Assembly (NCBI GenBank): GCA_014377695.1 | Contig: JACMPA010000009.1 | Span: 62,001 to 126,000, forward strand | Length of the DNA: 64,000 nucleotides | Reading direction: 5' to 3' | From: Candidatus Saccharimonadota bacterium | GTDB taxonomy: Bacteria > Patescibacteriota > Saccharimonadia > Saccharimonadales > UBA4665 | Part shown: piece by piece, positions 30,965-39,357 of the stretch | Position numbering within the stretch: position 1 is the first letter of the stretch | Layout of the letters: the number at the start of each line of letters is the position of its first letter | Program-made: the position numbers and the translations under genes | The notes under the pieces: model-generated | Databases searched by the model: none | What the model was told of the DNA's origin: nothing | The model's input: only the letters and a program-made list of their open reading frames with translations

Positions 30965-31014
30965 ACCACTACAAGTGGTCTAAAACTGACACGGCCATGG
31001 CGGCCGTGTCAGTT
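30965..31014. terminator. Bidirectional terminator between fusA and the lipid kinase gene
   Basis: A small hairpin (ACCACT / AGTGGT) is followed by a 13-bp perfect stem (AACTGACACGGCC / GGCCGTGTCAGTT, 5-nt loop). The genes on both sides converge here. On the minus strand the stem ends in TTTT. Confidence 0.75.
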
Positions 31015-31038
31015 ATTCTATACAAAGATTTGCGCTGC

Positions 31039-31977
31039 TTAGGCGGTGGTTGCTAACAAATACAATGGCTGATCAGCTGGCACTACCGACACGGTAGTGC
31101 CAGCTTTTAATTGACGGACTTCGCCGTCAAACTGCATCCAAGTGTCGGATTCAAGCCTAAATGAGCGGTCTTTGACGGTACTGCCCTTAACCCAACTACG
31201 AGTCAGGTGAGCCAGGTGCGTAAATAGTACGGGGTACTTACGTAGTACTCTTACTTCGACAAAACCCGGTTTGGTTAAATCTGCCGGTGTGCGGTAGACT
31301 TTCGCCATCCGTGGTCCATTCACCAGCAATAGGTCGTACATCGTAGTTTCTTGGTTTGTTTGTGTGGTAGTAAATCGTTGAGCACGCTGCAGGGCTATTA
31401 AGCTTACTATCATTTCGGAGATGAACCGCGCCGGGGCAATGCGGGTAGTAGCGGTAACTAACTTGGATTCATCGAGCGCATTAGCGGCAAAGGCCACCGC
31501 ACCGAAGCTGACGTAGCACATGGCATACGCTGACTCTTCTACTTTGCCAAGTTTCAAGTGGTACTGCATCGGATGCATCTCGGTTCGCTCACCTTGGTGC
31601 AATAGTGGCCGAATGTCCGTGCGCCGCTTGCCATTAGCCATAGACGCCAAGTCGCACGCGTTCCCCCCCCAGAGTGGCAGAATAGTAGCCTGTACAGCCG
31701 AGGACGATGCACATTTTTGTAGCTGATTTAAAACGTAGTTGGCCGTACCATCGCCACCCAATACGGCCAACAAACATTGCTTATCCAGCTGTGCCAATCT
31801 AGCGCGAAGCTTCTTTGGTGAATCAAAATCTTTAGATGTTAATCGATATAACTCAAAATTATGATCACCATAGGTCTCTTTTAATTGTGATTCGTAATGA
31901 CGGCTCCAGCGGTAGCTAGTGCCTTTGGGGTTGGTTATAAGTAGACAACTGGTAAGTCGATTAGTTTTTTGGGTCAT
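31039..31977 (-). CDS. Diacylglycerol/lipid kinase (DAGK catalytic domain)
   Basis: The ATP-binding signature G-G-D-G-T-A-N at 74-80 and the N-terminal LLITNPKGTSYRW motif place it in the DAGK/YegS/sphingosine kinase family, which phosphorylates lipid alcohols. The 312-residue length fits. The exact lipid substrate cannot be told. Its start overlaps the stop of the upstream CDP-alcohol transferase gene by 4 nt, so both proteins probably act in one phospholipid pathway. Confidence 0.88.
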   Translation of the reverse strand: MTQKTNRLTSCLLITNPKGTSYRWSRHYESQLKETYGDHNFELYRLTSKDFDSPKKLRARLAQLDKQCLLAVLGGDGTANYVLNQLQKCASSSAVQATILPLWGGNACDLASMANGKRRTDIRPLLHQGERTEMHPMQYHLKLGKVEESAYAMCYVSFGAVAFAANALDESKLVTATTRIAPARFISEMIVSLIALQRAQRFTTTQTNQETTMYDLLLVNGPRMAKVYRTPADLTKPGFVEVRVLRKYPVLFTHLAHLTRSWVKGSTVKDRSFRLESDTWMQFDGEVRQLKAGTTVSVVPADQPLYLLATTA

Positions 31978-32606
31978 GATGTTTTCCTTAGGTCTGTCGT
32001 ATAGGCTTGGCTACTGTGTACCGCAAATATGACGAAAGCGACAAAGCCAATCCAAGCTAGACCCAGTATTGCATGCCGAGTTAATCCTGCGCCGATACCA
32101 AGCGCACTAGCAAACAATAGTACTACGACCCACTCGAGAGCCGCAGCTAGCTTGCCATTGCGCGACGGATGTAACCGCTGAGCAGTAAAGAGTGCCCAAC
32201 CAAAGAGCAGAACATTATACACCGCATGTAGGGCCAAAAAGCCAAAGACAGCCGTCGGTAACAGCTGGATTATCCATAAAGTCATGACGCTGGCGGCTAA
32301 TACGACTTTATCGGCGGTGGCGTCCACCGCCTCGCCTATCGGGCTCTTGGTGCCAGTATAGTCGGCAACAACGCCGTCAAATAAGTCAGCCAACCTGCCA
32401 ACCAATAACAAACTGACTCCGAGCATTGTGTTGACGTCTAATGCTAATACGTAGAGTCCGGTGAGAGCGATAAAGCTCCCAAATATCGTAACGGCGTTAG
32501 CTGGCGTAATGTAGCCTTGGGTGCGAGCAGCATACCGTTGCCAAACGGTACGATCGGCGATTGCGACCTCATCCCAATCGTTCCCATTAGCGCGATGTAA
32601 TTTCAT
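31974..32606 (-). CDS. CDP-alcohol phosphatidyltransferase family protein
   Basis: Integral membrane enzyme family that joins a CDP-activated lipid to an alcohol. The catalytic motif is D74-L-F-D77-G78-V-V-A81-D82 then G91-x3-D95-x3-D99. All four metal-binding Asp and both Gly are kept, but the usual Arg after Ala is Asp82. About six hydrophobic segments. The alcohol acceptor (glycerol phosphate, inositol phosphate or other) is unknown. It is divergent from the CarS-like gene, which may make its CDP-lipid substrate. Confidence 0.85.
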   Translation of the reverse strand: MKLHRANGNDWDEVAIADRTVWQRYAARTQGYITPANAVTIFGSFIALTGLYVLALDVNTMLGVSLLLVGRLADLFDGVVADYTGTKSPIGEAVDATADKVVLAASVMTLWIIQLLPTAVFGFLALHAVYNVLLFGWALFTAQRLHPSRNGKLAAALEWVVVLLFASALGIGAGLTRHAILGLAWIGFVAFVIFAVHSSQAYTTDLRKTS

Positions 32607-32642
32607 GTAAATACAGTAGCACGAGCCGCTGCAGACTCATGC

Positions 32643-32648
32643 TAGAAT
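32643..32648 (+). promoter_or_regulatory. Extended -10 box of the CarS-like gene
   Basis: TGC-TAGAAT (extended -10) ends 6 nt before the ATG at 32655, implying a leaderless transcript. Confidence 0.5.
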
Positions 32649-32654
32649 GTGGCT

Positions 32655-33212
32655 ATGCTAGTCCATGAAATATTGTTTGCACTATGGTTGTTTTGGTCGG
32701 CTGGCGTGGCCACGCTTATACCAGTGTTAGCGGCGCACGCGCCTGGCATGCGGGCGTGGAGTGCGCCAATGGACGGCGGTAAAACGTGGAGAGGCCGTCG
32801 TATCCTGGGCGATCATAAAACTTGGCGGGGCTTTTTGGCTGGCTGGATTGGTGGTAGTCTCTGGGGTCTAGTGCAAGTTGCTATCTACAACCACAGTACT
32901 TTTGTTCAAAACTTTTATCCGGAGAGCTTTCCGGTTGACAAGTTTTTGGTGACAACGGTGCTTATAAGCCTCGGCGCCGTTGTCGGTGATGCTGTTGGCA
33001 GCTTTTGTAAGCGTCAGTTGGATATCCCCTCGGGCAAAAGCTGGTTTCCATATGACCAACTAGACTTCATTTTGGGAGGCATAATCTTGAGCCTCATCCT
33101 TGTTCGGCTCCATCTTTCACAATATTTAGTAATTATCGGGGTATGGTTGGGTGTTCATTTGCTGTTTGGCGTGCTTGGTTACCTAACACATCTTAAGGAA
33201 GAAATTATTTAA
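32655..33212 (+). CDS. CDP-archaeol synthase-like protein (CarS/DUF46)
   Basis: Integral membrane protein of 185 residues with about five hydrophobic segments. The cytoplasmic signature GKTWRGRRILGDHKTWRG and the later KRQLDIPSGKSWFPYDQLDF are hallmarks of CarS, which in archaea makes CDP-archaeol from CTP and a lipid phosphate. Bacterial homologues presumably use other lipid phosphates. An in-frame GTG at 32649 is possible, but the -10 box 6 nt before ATG 32655 favours a leaderless ATG start. It is divergent from the CDP-alcohol transferase. Confidence 0.85.
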   Translation: MLVHEILFALWLFWSAGVATLIPVLAAHAPGMRAWSAPMDGGKTWRGRRILGDHKTWRGFLAGWIGGSLWGLVQVAIYNHSTFVQNFYPESFPVDKFLVTTVLISLGAVVGDAVGSFCKRQLDIPSGKSWFPYDQLDFILGGIILSLILVRLHLSQYLVIIGVWLGVHLLFGVLGYLTHLKEEII

Positions 33213-33275
33213 TCGCTTGTAATTGTAAGTAATTGCGAGCTTAATCGTAATCAACGTAAACAGAAAGCATAAAGT

Positions 33276-33599
33276 ATGAGTAGCGCAGAATCATATACAT
33301 TTACAACTGAATCAGATGCAATGAACCCAGTCTTAGTCGATACCAGCGCCTTCTTGCCTGAAGGCCACCCACATAAGCTCAATGATAGGCTCAATCATTC
33401 AAATGATTCACTGGCTATTTCCCCAGAGATACGTACAGAAATTATCGGCTATCGTCGGCTATCGAAATCATTATTATATGAAATGATGGAGCTTGAGCAA
33501 CAAGGCATAACGACGCCTACAGAGCTAACGACCCGTTATAATCGATATGTTGAACTTGCCGAAATTGCCCGTAATAAATCTTTCCACTCACAAGCTTAA
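33276..33599 (+). CDS. Hypothetical protein
   Basis: An unrecognised 107-residue protein without membrane segments. The second half is strongly helical (IRTEIIGYRRLSKSLLYEMM and on). AT-rich codon use and no clear SD. It sits alone between the lipid genes and tuf. It could be a real lineage-specific gene; support is the open frame and lack of alternatives. Confidence 0.5.
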   Translation: MSSAESYTFTTESDAMNPVLVDTSAFLPEGHPHKLNDRLNHSNDSLAISPEIRTEIIGYRRLSKSLLYEMMELEQQGITTPTELTTRYNRYVELAEIARNKSFHSQA

Positions 33600-33710
33600 G
33601 GCAGGCACCAATATTCTGAAGTAAAAAAGTAGCAAATACGTCGAGCATTACTCTTTACAAAGACTTTAGCTTTATTTATACTTACTCAGTAACTTTGCAC
33701 AAAGTTCTAA

Positions 33711-33716
33711 TATACT
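33711..33716 (+). promoter_or_regulatory. Probable -10 box of tuf
   Basis: TATACT about 64 nt upstream of tuf. A TTGCAC lies only 10 bp before it, so the -35 element is unclear. Confidence 0.4.
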
Positions 33717-33779
33717 CGTGCAAAAGAACTGGATGTACAAGTAGGTAAGTTTAAGTAATAATCAAGGAGTTAACAGCTT

Positions 33780-34964
33780 ATGGCAGATCAATTCGACCGC
33801 ACCAAGCCTCACGTTAACGTTGGTACTATGGGCCACGTTGACCACGGCAAAACTACTTTGACAGCTGCAATCACACACGTGCTTGCCAAGCGTCTTCCTA
33901 GCAAAGTCAACGTTCCAAAGAACTACGACGAAATCGACAACGCACCTGAAGAGAAGGCCCGTGGTATAACCATCGCTACTTCTCACCAGGAATATGAGTC
34001 AGAAAAACGACACTACGCACACGTCGACATGCCAGGTCACGCCGACTACGTCAAGAACATGATTACCGGTGCGGCCCAGATCGACGGTGCCATCCTTGTT
34101 GTTGGTGCTAACGATGGTCCTTTGCCACAAACTCGTGAGCACGTTCTGCTTGCTAAGCAAGTTGGTGTCCCAAGCATCCTCGTTTTCTTGAACAAGATGG
34201 ACCTCGCCGACGCAGACCTCGTAGAACTCGTCGAAGAAGAAATTCGTGAATTGCTCGAGAAGAATGGTTTCGACAAAGATGCGCCTATCATCCGCGGTTC
34301 TGCTACCAAGGCTCTCGCTGGAGATCCTGAATCAGAAGACGCTATCATGGAACTCGTTGCCGCTCTCGACTCATTCGTTGAAGAGCCAAAGCGCGAACTC
34401 GACAAGCCATTCCTCATGCCAATCGAGGATGTTTTCTCAATCAAGGGTCGTGGCACCGTTGCCACCGGTCGTATCGAACAAGGTATCGTCAAGGTCAACG
34501 AAGAAGTTGAAGTTGTTGGTATCCGAGACACCCGTAAAACTGTTGTAACCGGCGTAGAAATGTTCAAAAAGAACCTCGACCAAGGTCAGGCTGGCGACAA
34601 TGTCGGTATTCTGCTCCGCGGTGTTGAGCGTGATGATATTGAGCGTGGTCAGGTTATCTGTAAGCCAGGTAGCGTGTCACCGCACACTGAATTCGATGCT
34701 GAAGTATACATCCTAAACAAAGAAGAGGGTGGTCGTCACACACCATTCTTCAAGGGCTACAAGCCACAGTTTTACTTCCGTACTACGGACGTAACTGGTG
34801 AAGTTGAGCTTCCAGCTGACAAAGAAATGGTCATGCCTGGTGATACCATCACCTTTAAGGTAAAACTACTTGCTCCTATTGCTATGGAGCAGGGTCTACG
34901 CTTCGCTATCCGCGAAGGTGGTCGCACCGTTGGTGCTGGCGTTGTTACTAAAATCAACAAGTAA
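33780..34964 (+). CDS. tuf: Elongation factor Tu
   Basis: Delivers aminoacyl-tRNA to the ribosome. G1 GHVDHGKT, G2 RGITI, G3 DMPGH and G4 NKMD are present. The first of these keeps its usual form, but G3 has Met for the common Cys (DCPGH) and G4 has Met for Cys (NKCD), in line with cysteine depletion elsewhere in the window. Domains II and III are complete; 394 residues is standard. It has its own promoter and terminator and is separate from the str operon. Confidence 0.98.
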   Translation: MADQFDRTKPHVNVGTMGHVDHGKTTLTAAITHVLAKRLPSKVNVPKNYDEIDNAPEEKARGITIATSHQEYESEKRHYAHVDMPGHADYVKNMITGAAQIDGAILVVGANDGPLPQTREHVLLAKQVGVPSILVFLNKMDLADADLVELVEEEIRELLEKNGFDKDAPIIRGSATKALAGDPESEDAIMELVAALDSFVEEPKRELDKPFLMPIEDVFSIKGRGTVATGRIEQGIVKVNEEVEVVGIRDTRKTVVTGVEMFKKNLDQGQAGDNVGILLRGVERDDIERGQVICKPGSVSPHTEFDAEVYILNKEEGGRHTPFFKGYKPQFYFRTTDVTGEVELPADKEMVMPGDTITFKVKLLAPIAMEQGLRFAIREGGRTVGAGVVTKINK

Positions 34965-35004
34965 TTAGTAACTACTACCAACTGATCTAATTCTGTTAGA
35001 TTCT

Positions 35005-35035
35005 AATAGAGCGCCAGTAATGGCGCTCTATTTTG
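35005..35035 (+). terminator. tuf terminator
   Basis: A 12-bp stem (AATAGAGCGCCA / TGGCGCTCTATT) with a GTAA loop, followed by TTG. Confidence 0.9.
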
Positions 35036-35065
35036 TTATCGCGATAGAGTTTGAACTAAGCTTGA

Positions 35066-35071
35066 TATACT
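35066..35071 (+). promoter_or_regulatory. Extended -10 box of the J-domain gene
   Basis: TGA-TATACT followed by GGTAC; it ends 7 nt before the ATG, implying a leaderless transcript. Confidence 0.5.
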
Positions 35072-35078
35072 GGTACGC

Positions 35079-35486
35079 ATGGGTGCAAAAAATGACAATG
35101 TGTTTGTCGACTATTACAAATTATTGGGAATTAGCCCTACTTCTAATTCTAGCGAAATTAGGAATGCTTATTTACAGCAAGCCCAAGAGCATCATCCAGA
35201 CGCAGGCGGTTCGACCGCTATGATGGAACATTTAAACGCCGCGTATACCTGTCTCAAAAGCACAACCGGCAAGGCGGCATACGATACGGTGCATAGTTTG
35301 CGGGCTGAAACTTCCACTCACAATTACAAATATGACGGTGGTCGGCATGCAAAAGATGTTGACGACATGTCCGATTCCGAGATAGATGAGTTCCTCGATA
35401 CGATGCTAGCCGAATTTAGGCATGGAGTTCCAGAAGCAAAAAAAGCCCCTGTTAAAGAGCGCATCAAAAAGATGTTTGAAATGTAA
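35079..35486 (+). CDS. Short J-domain protein
   Basis: An Hsp70 co-chaperone domain at residues about 11-70: DYYKLLGISPTS at the start and the invariant H39-P40-D41 (HHPDAGG) between helices II and III. The remaining 65 residues are acidic then basic, with no Gly/Phe region or zinc centre, so this is a type III J protein rather than DnaJ. It would stimulate the ATPase of a DnaK not seen in this window. No SD. Confidence 0.88.
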   Translation: MGAKNDNVFVDYYKLLGISPTSNSSEIRNAYLQQAQEHHPDAGGSTAMMEHLNAAYTCLKSTTGKAAYDTVHSLRAETSTHNYKYDGGRHAKDVDDMSDSEIDEFLDTMLAEFRHGVPEAKKAPVKERIKKMFEM

Positions 35487-35938
35487 TGTCGCCAAGGGCA
35501 TGCACCGACAGATTTGACGCATTATGGCATAATAGTACCTAAATGATGCATGTTTCTAATGGTCGTACAGCACGTCTGCGTGAGACTACGCCAATCCCGC
35601 CAGTGAGTGTATTGTACCGATAATGCGTACCTAGACCTTACCCTTAACCCACAAGTTTGACACGGGGCGTCCTTATAAATGAGTATTGCGCCGAATCAAC
35701 TCACCTGTCGGACTATGAATAAGCAATCAATAGGCAATCCACGCTACTGGTTGCTTAGCGCAGTGCATCAAAACGGCTCACAGACGACTTATGAAACGTG
35801 GCTTCATAAGAAATACTTCTCATATACTAAAAGTTGTTGTATAATCAACGTACTAATAACATTTTGTTGAGAACTCGTCCGGTCACTATTCACTCCGCGA
35901 AGAGGTTACGACAAAGCAGTACTTAAGGAGTATTCATC
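35487..35938. other. Non-coding region upstream of rpsJ
   Basis: No gene is supported here. It holds the motif TTGACG-N8-CATAATAGTACC (35514-35538), also present upstream of hisS, with an ATTATG/CATAAT palindrome around it; a TTGACA-N11-TATAAA pair at 35657-35679; and the likely rpsJ promoter at 35817-35845. A 63-codon frame at 35679 has no SD and looks spurious. Confidence 0.5.
35817..35845 (+). promoter_or_regulatory. rpsJ promoter
   Basis: TTCTCA, 17-bp spacer, TATAAT (preceded by TG). The leader of about 85 nt ends with an AAGGAG SD. Confidence 0.6.
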
Positions 35939-36274
35939 ATGGCTGATGCCAAAACACCAGATGCTAATGTAAAACAAAAAATTCGTATCCGCCTAAAGGC
36001 GTATGATCACAAGGTTATTGACCAAGCTGCCAAGCAGATCGTCGACACTGCTCTTCGTACAGGTGCAACTCTTGCTGGCCCAATTCCGCTGCCGACTCGT
36101 AAAAGCACCTATACCGTCGTCAAGAGTCCGCACGTCTACAAAAAGGGTCGTGAGCAATTTGAGATGCGCGTTCACAAGCGTCTCATCGACGTCTTCGAGC
36201 CAACCCCAAAGACCATTGATAGCCTGATGAACCTTTCCCTCCCAGCCGGCTGCGACGTCGAAATTAAAATGTAA
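35939..36274 (+). CDS. rpsJ: 30S ribosomal protein S10
   Basis: Head-domain protein and NusG/NusB partner. The motif [28 protein letters not shown] and the C-terminal [11 protein letters not shown] are typical. 111 residues, slightly longer than average through an N-terminal extension. AAGGAG SD. It is cut off from rplC by a terminator and an unknown gene, whereas it normally opens the S10 operon. Confidence 0.98.
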   Translation: MADAKTPDANVKQKIRIRLKAYDHKVIDQAAKQIVDTALRTGATLAGPIPLPTRKSTYTVVKSPHVYKKGREQFEMRVHKRLIDVFEPTPKTIDSLMNLSLPAGCDVEIKM

Positions 36275-36298
36275 TATAACGCGAAAGTAAATTAAAAT

Positions 36299-36335
36299 AA
36301 AAACCGCAAATTACCTTCGGTAGGTTGCGGTTTTT
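36299..36335 (+). terminator. rpsJ terminator
   Basis: AAAAACCGCAA and TTGCGGTTTTT pair; inside, TACC/GGTA forms a small stem closed by TTC. Ends in five T. Confidence 0.9.
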
Positions 36336-36350
36336 ATGTGAGCAGAAAAT

Positions 36351-37409
36351 ATGTGTGAGCAATATGAATACGGCATTGAGCACCCTAATCAAGACACTTG
36401 GATTAAGGGTTATTCAGAGCGGGTAGATGAACTTCAGCAAAAAGCATTAGCAGAACGCTATTTCGAATTTGGTAAAGATGAAATTAACCTACCTGACTTA
36501 GCTGCGGCTATTGACACAGCCACACTCATTAATCACAGCTATCGTGACATGCATGAAGCTTCAAATCGTGGAATACTAAATATTGGCACAAGGGACTCAG
36601 CAGGCGATGCAGGCATACTACGCTCGGAGTACGACAATTTTGCCGGCAGATCAAAAAAAGTCAGCGATTTCATCATGTGGTTTAGTAAAACATCACATGA
36701 TACTTTTGTTAATCATGAAGATTTGCCTGCCAGCAAGCAATTTAAACATGTCTCATTAGAATTGGGTGGGATTCGCCAATCAGGAGACTGGAATGTAACC
36801 GGACCTCTTGATAGGATGGCACGAAGTATTCCGCGCGGCGTCTTATCCCTCAACCCGGATGTTCGTATGACAATTTATGATCCGCAATCGGAAATGTTTG
36901 ATGATGCCCGGGTAAGTTACGTCGATAGTTACGACAAGGGCTATTTACTACTTCCTCAATACAAATTGCCAGAACCTTCAACGAGGTTGATGACGCACGA
37001 TGTGTTTATTGGCGAAGAGCTCGGTGTCTCGGCACTGATAGATTTTCATTATTCAGTCATACGAAGACGTCGACCCGTTGCAGATATCTATGTACCAGGT
37101 CAATCTGACTTAGTTATATTTAAGGAATCGATCGGTTTATTGGTTATGGACGCGCTTGATGCCACACTTAGAAAACGCATATTGCAAGATTGTTCGCAGG
37201 CATTTGAGCACGCTCGACATGGCCGTGATATTGAAGGCACGGGTAACATGAAGTTGAATGATACAGTTGGTGCACGCTTAGCGGGTAACTTGTTTGAGAG
37301 CGCGATCGAGAGTCGTGATGGCGTAACAAAAGATATTATCCCTATATCAGCGCACTACGTGCAAGCAGTTGGCAAAAAATATGTCAGTTTCCGTGAAGAC
37401 GCAGTCTAG
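36351..37409 (+). CDS. Hypothetical protein between rpsJ and rplC
   Basis: An unrecognised 352-residue cytoplasmic-looking protein. It is rich in charged residues, has no membrane segments, and I see no nucleotide-binding or catalytic motif I can name. It starts only 16 nt after the rpsJ terminator with no SD, and a new promoter follows for rplC. Codon use is more AT-rich than the ribosomal genes around it. It may be an insertion into an ancestral S10 operon or a lineage-specific gene. Confidence 0.7.
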   Translation: MCEQYEYGIEHPNQDTWIKGYSERVDELQQKALAERYFEFGKDEINLPDLAAAIDTATLINHSYRDMHEASNRGILNIGTRDSAGDAGILRSEYDNFAGRSKKVSDFIMWFSKTSHDTFVNHEDLPASKQFKHVSLELGGIRQSGDWNVTGPLDRMARSIPRGVLSLNPDVRMTIYDPQSEMFDDARVSYVDSYDKGYLLLPQYKLPEPSTRLMTHDVFIGEELGVSALIDFHYSVIRRRRPVADIYVPGQSDLVIFKESIGLLVMDALDATLRKRILQDCSQAFEHARHGRDIEGTGNMKLNDTVGARLAGNLFESAIESRDGVTKDIIPISAHYVQAVGKKYVSFREDAV

Positions 37410-37433
37410 CCCTATAGTAGAATTTGCAACAGC

Positions 37434-37461
37434 TTGACAGGGGTAAGTAATTCGTGCTAAT
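37434..37461 (+). promoter_or_regulatory. Promoter of the rplC operon
   Basis: TTGACA, 16-bp spacer, GCTAAT. It starts an untranslated leader of about 170 nt. Confidence 0.65.
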
Positions 37462-37505
37462 CTGTAACGGTATCAAAAGAGTTTAGTTGTACTTGGTTCA
37501 CTGAG

Positions 37506-37617
37506 AAGGTCATCTCGTTACAGGTTGTAACAGGGGTAGAAACCACTAGTTGCCAAGGCTTTTTATGCTCAGGCCTGATCATATTTATTCAAACAGAGGT
37601 GCTCCTCGGAGCAGCTC
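37506..37617 (+). promoter_or_regulatory. Structured leader of the rplC operon
   Basis: A GTTACA-GGT-TGTAAC inverted repeat at 37518-37532 and a 10-bp hairpin with one mismatch at 37596-37617 (GAGGTGCTCC / GGAGCAGCTC), the latter just before the SD. S10 operons of other bacteria are autoregulated by L4 through their leaders; that role here is an inference. Confidence 0.4.
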
Positions 37618-37637
37618 ATTAACACAGTAAGGACACT

Positions 37638-38270
37638 ATGAAAGCGTTGATTACTCGAAAGGTTGGCATGACCAGCACCATCGCAGAAGATGGCGTTGTG
37701 CAAGCCGTTACCTTGCTTTCCACTAGTCCCTGCGTCATTACGCAGGTCAAAACCACTGATACCGACGGGTACACCGCCGTTCAGCTTGGTTTTGAAGAAC
37801 AAAAGGCGCACCGTGTCGCCAAGCCGCAACAGGGCCACTTTGCAAAAGCTGGTATAGCTGTAGAAGCAATGCCAAAGGTGCTGCGCGAATTTCGCGTTGC
37901 CGAAATAACTGAAGACCTCAAGGTTGGTGAAACTATCAGCCCCGAGGTCTTTTCTGTTGGTGACGTCGTGCACGTTACTGGCACCTCCAAAGGTAAAGGT
38001 TGGGCTGGTACTATCAAGCGCCACAACTTCCACCGCCAGCGTAAGACACATGGTGGTAAGGGCAATACCCGTCAACCAGGTTCAATTGGTTCAATGTACC
38101 CCCAGCACATTCTCAAAGGTAAGAAAATGGCCGGCCAAATGGGTCACGAACAGGTTACTGTTCAAAACCTCAAGGTCGCTCTAGTTGACATGGAACTTGG
38201 CGTTATCGGTGTTACCGGTGCCGTACCCGGTCCACGTAAGAGCATCGTAATTTTGAAGGGAGCTAACTAA
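37638..38270 (+). CDS. rplC: 50S ribosomal protein L3
   Basis: Binds near the peptidyl transferase centre. KVGMTSTIAEDG, the KGKGWAGTIKRHNF loop and QPGSIGS are diagnostic. 210 residues. SD AAGGA. First gene of the uninterrupted supercluster that runs to rpsI. Confidence 0.98.
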   Translation: MKALITRKVGMTSTIAEDGVVQAVTLLSTSPCVITQVKTTDTDGYTAVQLGFEEQKAHRVAKPQQGHFAKAGIAVEAMPKVLREFRVAEITEDLKVGETISPEVFSVGDVVHVTGTSKGKGWAGTIKRHNFHRQRKTHGGKGNTRQPGSIGSMYPQHILKGKKMAGQMGHEQVTVQNLKVALVDMELGVIGVTGAVPGPRKSIVILKGAN

Positions 38271-38272
38271 TC

Positions 38273-38956
38273 ATGACAAACGTGACGACTCCTACTTATA
38301 CTAAAGCCGGTACTAAAGCTACAACTGCAGCTAAGCTCGACACCAGCATCTTCGGCATCGAAGTTGCTAACCACGAGCTATTGAAGCAAGCGTACACAAC
38401 CTATCTAGCTAACGGACGTGAGAATCACGCTGTCACCAAAACTCGCGGTCTGGTCAGTGGTGGTGGTAAAAAACCTTGGAAGCAAAAGGGTACTGGTCGT
38501 GCTCGTTTCGGTTCATCCCGTAACCCAATCTGGCGCGGTGGTGGTATCGTGTTCGGTCCTACCGGTAACGAAAACTACAGCAAAGATCTAAACGTTAAAG
38601 CTAAGCGCACCGCGATTCGCCAGGCTTTGAGCCTAGCCAACGAAAGTGGCAAGCTAATCATCATCGAAGACTTCGATGCCAAAGATGGCAAAGCCGCTAC
38701 AGCCGCTAAGTTCCTTAGCAAAATTGAAGCCACTGGCCGAGTTTTACTCGTCGTAAGCGACAAAGACGCACTCGTCCAACGCGCCACAAACAACTTGGTT
38801 GGTGTTAAAGCGACGCACGCGCACTATGTGAACGTATTTGATGTCATGAACGCCGACAAGATTGTCATGAGTCAAAAGGCTTTGGAAGTTGTCACTGAAT
38901 GGCTCAAGACTGACGCGAAAGCTGTCAAACCAGCTGCTGCAAAGGAGAGCAAGTAA
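38273..38956 (+). CDS. rplD: 50S ribosomal protein L4
   Basis: Lines the exit tunnel and often autoregulates the S10 operon. The tunnel loop GGGKKPWKQKGTGRARFGSS (37-61 region) and IWRGGGIVFGP are present. 227 residues with an Ala/Lys-rich C-terminal tail. The SD GGGAG overlaps the end of rplC. Confidence 0.98.
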   Translation: MTNVTTPTYTKAGTKATTAAKLDTSIFGIEVANHELLKQAYTTYLANGRENHAVTKTRGLVSGGGKKPWKQKGTGRARFGSSRNPIWRGGGIVFGPTGNENYSKDLNVKAKRTAIRQALSLANESGKLIIIEDFDAKDGKAATAAKFLSKIEATGRVLLVVSDKDALVQRATNNLVGVKATHAHYVNVFDVMNADKIVMSQKALEVVTEWLKTDAKAVKPAAAKESK

Positions 38957-39357
38957 TGTATAAGCAAATCATCCTGAAGCCTCGTATGAGCGAAAAGGCC
39001 TACGGCCAAAGCCAGATGAGCAACACGTACGTATTTGATGTGCCAAACGATGTTAATAAACACAGCGTCGCTCACGCTGTCGAGATGCAGTACGAAGTTG
39101 TAGTCAAAAGCGTCAACGTTGCTAACATCCCTGGCAAAGCTAAGCGCACTGTATACAAAGGTGGCAAGGCTGTCGCTGGTCACCAATCCGACTTCAAAAA
39201 AGCCTATGTAACACTCGCTGAGGGCAACACGCTCCCAATCTTCGCCGCAATCGAAGAAGAAGATGCCAAGGTTGAAGCAACTCAAGTCAAGGTCGACAAG
39301 GCTGCCGCCAAAGTTGCCGACAAAGCAGCGAAGAAGACCGCAAAGGAGAAGAAGTAA
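38956..39357 (+). CDS. rplW: 50S ribosomal protein L23
   Basis: Exit-site protein that docks trigger factor. The core (ILKPRMSEKAY; YVFDVPNDVNKHSV) is normal. The protein is 133 residues because of a C-terminal tail of about 35 residues made almost only of Ala, Lys, Val and Asp. AAAGGAG SD; starts on the last base of rplD. Confidence 0.97.
   Translation: MYKQIILKPRMSEKAYGQSQMSNTYVFDVPNDVNKHSVAHAVEMQYEVVVKSVNVANIPGKAKRTVYKGGKAVAGHQSDFKKAYVTLAEGNTLPIFAAIEEEDAKVEATQVKVDKAAAKVADKAAKKTAKEKK

Noticed and set aside
35679-35870. 63-codon frame upstream of rpsJ
   Set aside because: No SD, low-quality protein sequence, and it runs through the rpsJ promoter.
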